Source of the DNA: Clavelina lepadiformis
Lineage: Eukaryota > Chordata > Ascidiacea > Aplousobranchia > Clavelinidae
DNA length: 64,000 nt
NCBI RefSeq assembly: GCF_947623445.1
Contig: NC_135240.1
Span: 10,354,001 to 10,418,000, forward strand
Direction: 5' to 3'
A program made the translations under genes and the position numbers. The notes beneath the pieces were generated by a model, which saw nothing but the letters and a program-made list of their open reading frames with translations, was not told the DNA's origin and did no database searches. Below, one piece after another: positions 58,101 to 64,000 of this stretch; position 1 is the first letter of the stretch; the number at the start of each line of letters is the position of its first letter.

Positions 58101-61100
58101 GTCCTAAAAGATGGCTTGGAATTCCTATCTTATCTGGCAGTAGATATATCTCAGTGCAAGCAAAATCAAATTTCAGCAGCCCTGTCAATGCTCAATATTT
58201 TATTTGTTCTCAGTCAAGTGAGGTACCTATTCCGCTTCTCAAAGGTGTATATCAGAAACTGCAACGGAGGCTCCAGGTATAACCACGTTCCGTCGATAAC
58301 TGTTTGCTTTATTAATACCGGATGCGAGAAGCTGGTTCGGTTCGGTTCCCTGGTTACTTGTAGGGGCGGCTCGTCCATAGGGGCTTCAGCTTTTCCTGTA
58401 ATGTTTGTCCAAATCAAATAACACAAAACGTTAACACGTTTTAGTTTTTGGGTTCTTTTTTCAAAGCGCTAATATTTTTTATTGTTATTTTTTAATTTTT
58501 AATTTGAAGCAATTAGGGCTGTGCCCGCAAGTGTTAAGGCATAGTACAGTATAATAAACCTATATTTTAGTATACTATGGTTAAGGTTTATTGTTTTTGT
58601 TCGATTCGCAGAAGGGAAATTCCCTGTTAGCAAATTAGTAGCAAAATAGTTGGTGGTTTGAAATCGAACGAAGCTAGGCAGCATGCCTTGGCATTCTTCT
58701 AGTTTGAAATAACCAGTTAATACTGCTTGTAGGTTAGTATTATTACATTGATATTGAACCACTTAACTACATGCTACTGCAACAGGACCTTTCATTTGTA
58801 GGCTATATAGAATGGTTTTAACGGTTAATTTAAAGATGAAATAGGCTAAAGCAGTGAACGTAGTAGAGACCTAAGCCTGAAGGTTGTGCCCGAAAAGAGT
58901 GGGCAGGGTGCATTCCGAATTGGGTTAGCTACATACAACCTCTAAGGAAACTAACTTATTAACTGCGGATATACGGTAGCTCATACCAAAGTAATCGTTA
59001 GGTTAGACACACCCTTGTTTAAAAAGGGGATAGCCGTGGACGATAAGCCTATAGTCTTTGTACGCTTTGAATGTGAGAGCATGAATAGTTCTTGGTGACT
59101 ACATATGTACTTAAGTCTTGCTGTACGTTGCGATTTCATTGCTCAAGCAAAATATGAAATCTGTTGAAAATCGAGCAGTAATTTCTAGTCAGCACTTTCA
59201 ATCCGTTTAATTGAAATTGGGCAAATACTATAATGTTTGAAAGTGCGTAGGCTAACTAAGCTGCAGCCCTTCCACTTAAAAAAACTCACGAGCCACCACT
59301 GGTTATCAGAGTATCAGTAGAAGTTTTTATTTCAGAATAATTAGATAAAAAAAACTACGTTGCATGTTACTTCATCTCCAAACAAGTAACTTTAGAAGAA
59401 ACCACATTACAGGCTACCAAAGCCATGTTTTGTGTAGATCACCAGGGAACCAATAAGCAACTTCACACCGGTTCCAGAAATAATACATTACAGGAATGTT
59501 CATCATTTTGTTTAATTGATATCTGGATAATCGGGTTATCATGGCAAAACAACATTGAGACTTACACCACAGCCGTGGTGTACAAACAACTTAACTGGGG
59601 ATAACGAGAAAACTAAACGACATGGCCAATCACACACGTCATAATTAATTTATCCAAAAGTGCCTGGCAAGTGGCGCTGTCAAAATGAAATAGGCCGAAA
59701 ATAACACCAAACATTCACCATCAAAAAACAACCACTATCAAAATTGGTAAATTTGTTTTTGTAATGTCATTTTATTAATATGCAAGAATAAACTGACAAG
59801 GTTTGGTTGATAACAAGTATTACATATGCTTAACAGACACGATTAGAAAAATGTCCAAAAAATGCCATTTTTTTCTTATTTTCGCATGGTCGTTGGTGTT
59901 TATAGATCTTCGTATAAGGTTTAATATTATTTTTTAGCACAATATTGCAATGTTTGATCCTTCGCTTATTTTTTATTTGCTTTTTTCGACTTATTTAAAA
60001 AGAGTTTGCCAATTAAAATTTTGTTTTGTTCGCCAGCCTTTGTTCGCCCACTTTGCAGTCAGGCACTGTTTGCTAGCTTGACTTGAGTATTTTCAAGGCA
60101 GTGAAAAATTGTTTAACGCTAGCATTCTACGCAAAGCAGTATCTCTTTTAAATAAGCATATTAACTTCGAAGCCAAGCTAGTACACTAAATAAGCGTGTT
60201 CTTTAGAACCGGACTAATGTACATAATATCAGTCAACTTGTCAATATGGATAATGGCAATTATTGATGAAACCCTGCATGCTCTTAATTCATCAAGCAGT
60301 TCGGATGATACCCATGATGAGCACGAAGGTACGATTTGTATAGGCTACTACTCGCATTGCCCATAATTTGCTGCAACTAAAAATCTGATTTTGTTATGAC
60401 CCAAATAACATTGCGAGTTATAATTTTTTGAAGTAGCGCACGAACTACCTACAAGGGATATTTATGAATTAATATTTACAGAAAGCACAACTCATATACA
60501 AACCGCCACACAAATTTGGAATGGTAGTGGTGCCGCGGAGCTTAAATCCTCTTCAGAGCATGGTTCAGGTTAGATCTTGAACATACGGGTTTATTAGTGC
60601 TTTGCAAGTAAAAAATTGAGTTTGTGTTTGCTAACGTGTACGTTTGATTTCATTCTACAGATGATTCTTGTACATGCCACACTGACTTTTGCAACATTGT
60701 TGATATAGCAGAAAAATTCTTATTTCCATTCGTCATAGAATTTAGCTTAGTTGCCTCATGTCTACTTTACGTCACTTGGAGTAACGTTGGAAAGCAACCG
60801 CCACCGTGTGAAGGCGTGGTAAAGCCAAGTTACAAACTTCATAACTCCTATTCAGGTAAAATGTAGGTCTATAACAACAGTAAATAATATAGCCGCAAAT
60901 TTGTAGGTTATGCTTTCATGGGTGTTTAAACTATAGGCCTACAGTCAATTTCATAAGTTCAAAACGGAGACCGTTCTTGTTAAATTAAGTCCCTAGTTTT
61001 AATAATATGCTATTCAAGGTATCATAAAGTATCTGTTTATTCAGCAGTATATTTGACTTGGCATTTTTTTCTAAATTAAGGGATGTTTTTCGGAGCGGTA

Positions 61101-62602
61101 GTGTTTTTTACCTGCGTTATTTTCATCATACTTCTCGGGACGTCCAGCTCTAACGATGCTGATAAAGATTATTTTACCGAATCGCAGCAACTGGTTTTGT
61201 ACAACTCATTTCTGGTAGACTGAAAATTATATATACAATACACATATAAAAATATTTTAATAGTATATGGGTTAGATAATTTCTTTAAATTGTCGGTAAA
61301 ATGTCTAAATTATTGATTTTGTGATTTAGATTGGTGTCGAGTCTTGTATGCTGCTTGCTTGCATTGCTGGATTCTATCTGTTTTTGCGCAACAGACGACC
61401 TTTGGAGGAATCACTAATGTTGGATAAAGTGCTGCTAATGATTTGCTTGCTTGGTCCGTTGACTCTTAACATGTTCTCCTTGACCGCGGTCATTACCGGT
61501 TCCGAAAATAAAATACCGACATGGTCGCTAACCGTAGTCCAACCGTTGATTGATATCATTCAAAGTATATTGCAGGTATAATAAATAATCCAGAAGAATA
61601 TAGCCTTGTTTTTACGACCTCTAAGGCTGCCATGCCGTATAGGTTACAATGGGGTTGTTATAAAATCGTTCTTCGTTATATTTGCCTTACAATCGTCTTT
61701 AACGTCGAAAATCGATTAAGATTTTTGTTTAAGTTGTTTAATAATTTTGCAGATCATCTTAATATTGTATGGATTGAGAAGAGAACCGGTTACTTCCGCA
61801 AGTTCCAAAGAAATAGCTGCTGATCTACGACATGGGTAACATTACAAAATAACAGCGATATCTCTTATACACACCATGCACATGTAATATACGAAGTTTG
61901 TACGAATAACGTTATGTGTAAAATAATAGGATTCATGAACATTTGAGACGGCATAATTCCGACGATGGACAACAGTCAAGCAGTACCGTTACATTTAACA
62001 ACAAAACATATCTCCGAAGCCGCCGAAACTCGATCACTTCTGTCGTTTCGAGATTAGCTAACGCTCAGGCTCAACAGAATTTAACAGTGGATATCGCTGG
62101 ACTCCATGGACACCTGCCGCAAACAAACCAAGCTTTCGTGGCGGACGAAGAAATAAAACGCCGTGTTGAAATTCAAGAAACACCACAAATCGTAATTACC
62201 AGTGAAGATGATGATTCGGTACAAGAGCAAAATAATGGATTGGAGGATAAAACGCAGGATACTGTGAATCGCGATGACGAACTTCGAGACATCGAAGCAT
62301 CAAACAATGAACTTCCCCTGGAAAAGCAAGCTATCTACAAGATTGTATCCGAAACACGATTGGCGAGACCGACCGGAGAAAGGCTTGTTGTGCGTGGAGT
62401 TATCCTTTTTCTTCTGATATGCAATGCTACCTTGTGGTTATTCATGTCTCTCGATGGCACCGCATTCACTGTATACACATTCCAATCGATATTCTACGGT
62501 GAGGGGGCTTGGACTACTATTCTCATGATATGTCGTCCATTAAACATATTTTTTCGAATGCACTCCGCCGGCTGCCTTTTTGAAATCTGGTCCTTTGCAT
62601 AG
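55108..62602 (+). CDS. otopetrin E (proton channel)
   Basis: Fifth member, downstream of TMC. Exons: 55108-55165, 55359-55530, 56410-56563, 56676-56826, 58072-58276, 60207-60328, 60482-60568, 60661-60855, 61081-61214, 61330-61575, 61753-61835, 61930-62602; GT-AG, 759 residues. One exon more than its paralogues at the N-terminus. HYVFRRGSTQIHV aligns with the OTOP-D N-terminus. Exon 3 must start at 56410, because the nearer CAG at 56399 gives a stop. Family blocks: NRWLKG, GVVILFGFGIVLKDGLEFL, VNLSIWIMAIIDETLHAL, CTCHTDFCN, FPFVIEFSLVASCLLYVTW, LYGLRREP and the terminal FFRMHSAGCLFEIWSFA. The 87-nt exon at 60482 is phase-1 symmetric. The last exon has an acidic linker before TM11. It is the sister of OTOP-D. 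Introns 4 and 5 are long (1.2 and 1.9 kb). Confidence 0.9.
56827..58071 (+). other. intron 4 of OTOP-E
   Basis: 1.2 kb. ATT/ATA-rich run near 57500-57520. No exon, transposon end or RNA recognised. Confidence 0.45.
58277..60206 (+). other. intron 5 of OTOP-E
   Basis: 1.9 kb, the longest otopetrin intron in the window. I see no coding exon, repeat ends or RNA gene. It separates TM4 from the TM5 exon, where its paralogues have an intron of about 60-230 bp. Confidence 0.45.
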
Positions 62603-64000
62603 GTATTTGTATAAGTTTTGCACGTAAATTGAAGTAAACTCAATGTATATATCGGTATTTTTTGTTCAAACATCCTAAATATTCGTTGTATAAAAATTAT
62701 TTGCATCTATGTGTATATTTAAATGCTGTCATACACTGTTTTTAATATTGTGGCCCACGTGACAAAGATATTAATAAAGTATAGTTATAGGCTTACAGTA
62801 TGCCTATACGTGCACAGCTTTGCGCTCCTATCCATAAAGAAATTGGGTAACCTAAAATCCCTAAACACATCAAACTCTTCCCGGTTTCAGAAACCAACGC
62901 GTTTTACCAATATATTGATTTCGTAAACCTTATTACAAAAAATGTCGCCATAATAGAGTATTTTAGCTGACCTAAATGCCTACAACACAATTAAAAGGTT
63001 ACAAATTAAAACAATAATCAAATTAACTTTCACGAATTGAATTAAGTAGGTAGGTGATCGCTTTTGTAGTTACAGGAAACCTGCAGGAGTTAGTTCCCCT
63101 TTTAACATAATCATCGGCTATTACACTTGTTATAACTTATTGAAGTAATTTTTGTATGCAAACTTGTAATGACACCATGCCATAGGCTTCCCATGATTTA
63201 TTTGTAGCGTAGTGATACGTATGCCTACTGGGTTTACTGTTTATGTTGCTAGCGATCTAAGTCCCGCTTCGTTACGAACCATAACACAAATTTAGCGTAT
63301 AATGAAAACTGCAATGTTTAAGCGAAATTGCAAAGATCTGCGTCATTAATGGGGAAGTGGCACAAGACATCCATTTTATGAAGTGATTGCGTCAAAGGTT
63401 GGTCAACTTTTGGTTTTCAAACAATTATATTCTTCTGCTAGCTAACTATAACCTATTTCGTCACTTTATAGTGATGGATGAAGAGGGAAATACACTTAAA
63501 CCTGACACAAGTAGGAATATGAAATGAAATAACATGAACGTAGCATAATTTATTACTAGTTTTGATGGGATAGAGCGAATGCTGTTTTCCACTTCTCTGT
63601 GACACTTTAAGAAAAAAGAATGACAGAAAGAAAATACCAAGGAGAGGAACAGCTTTACTTAAAATTAAACTTTAGAGATAAATGTGCTTTCGCATTTTTG
63701 TTTTCACAGATATTAAAGTAAAAATGTACTTAGATGATAAGGGTAACCAAAGCGAGAAAAAGTTGACCAATATTTAAACATGTTTAGACTTGAGAGCCAT
63801 GTATGAAGTTTCATGCGTTCATCTTAAATTTATCCCTGGCTAATATCTAATATTAGGTTTTAATGCAATTCGTTTAAATTAGATTTGAAAACACTGGCGT
63901 GAAACCATGGCAAAAACACGATGAAAGCTCAGTCATGCGTTCATCTGTCTCCATCACCCGAAAACGACGCGTACGAACAGAAAACAAATTTGTTGATGAA
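62603..64000. other. 3' flank of OTOP-E to window end
   Basis: OTOP-E 3' UTR with a poly(A) signal at 62773-62778 (AATAAA, 171 bp after the stop). The rest is AT-rich with no gene recognised up to the window edge. Confidence 0.5.

Overview
The window looks like nuclear DNA from an ascidian tunicate, most likely Ciona. This is an inference. It rests on AT-rich DNA, compact genes with many short introns, and chordate-type orthologues (ALG8, TBC1D20, ELMOD, otopetrins, a TMC channel). I named families by reading the translations and ran no search.

Layout. 1-6131: three housekeeping genes on the + strand, ALG8 and TBC1D20 (both single-exon, 255 bp apart, perhaps an operon) and a seven-exon ELMOD gene. 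7828-34632: four otopetrin (proton channel) genes head to tail on the + strand, here called OTOP-A to OTOP-D, with a gene-free gap of about 6.3 kb between B and C. 34.6-43.2 kb: a minus-strand SAM-domain gene, probably a pseudogene. One of its introns holds a nest of DNA transposons (a TA-flanked element carrying an intact hAT element and a short hAT-like element), and another hAT-like element sits exactly at one of its splice acceptors. 45156-54041: a 28-exon TMC gene of the TMC1/2/3 type, 1171 residues, with a decayed mobile-element fragment in intron 21. 55108-62602: a fifth otopetrin, OTOP-E. From 62.6 kb to the end I see no gene.

All five otopetrins can be spliced in my reading into complete frames of 675, 643, 652, 791 and 759 residues, with conserved intron phases and the family C-terminal signature FRMHxAxCLFEhW. 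They form two groups, A/B/C and D/E. The striking arrangement is an array of otopetrin proton channels with a TMC mechanotransduction-type channel between the last two members. In vertebrates both families act in inner-ear hair-cell and otoconial biology, and otopetrins also serve sour taste. A shared sensory-cell regulatory neighbourhood is the most interesting hypothesis the window offers. The sequence shows the arrangement but not the function.
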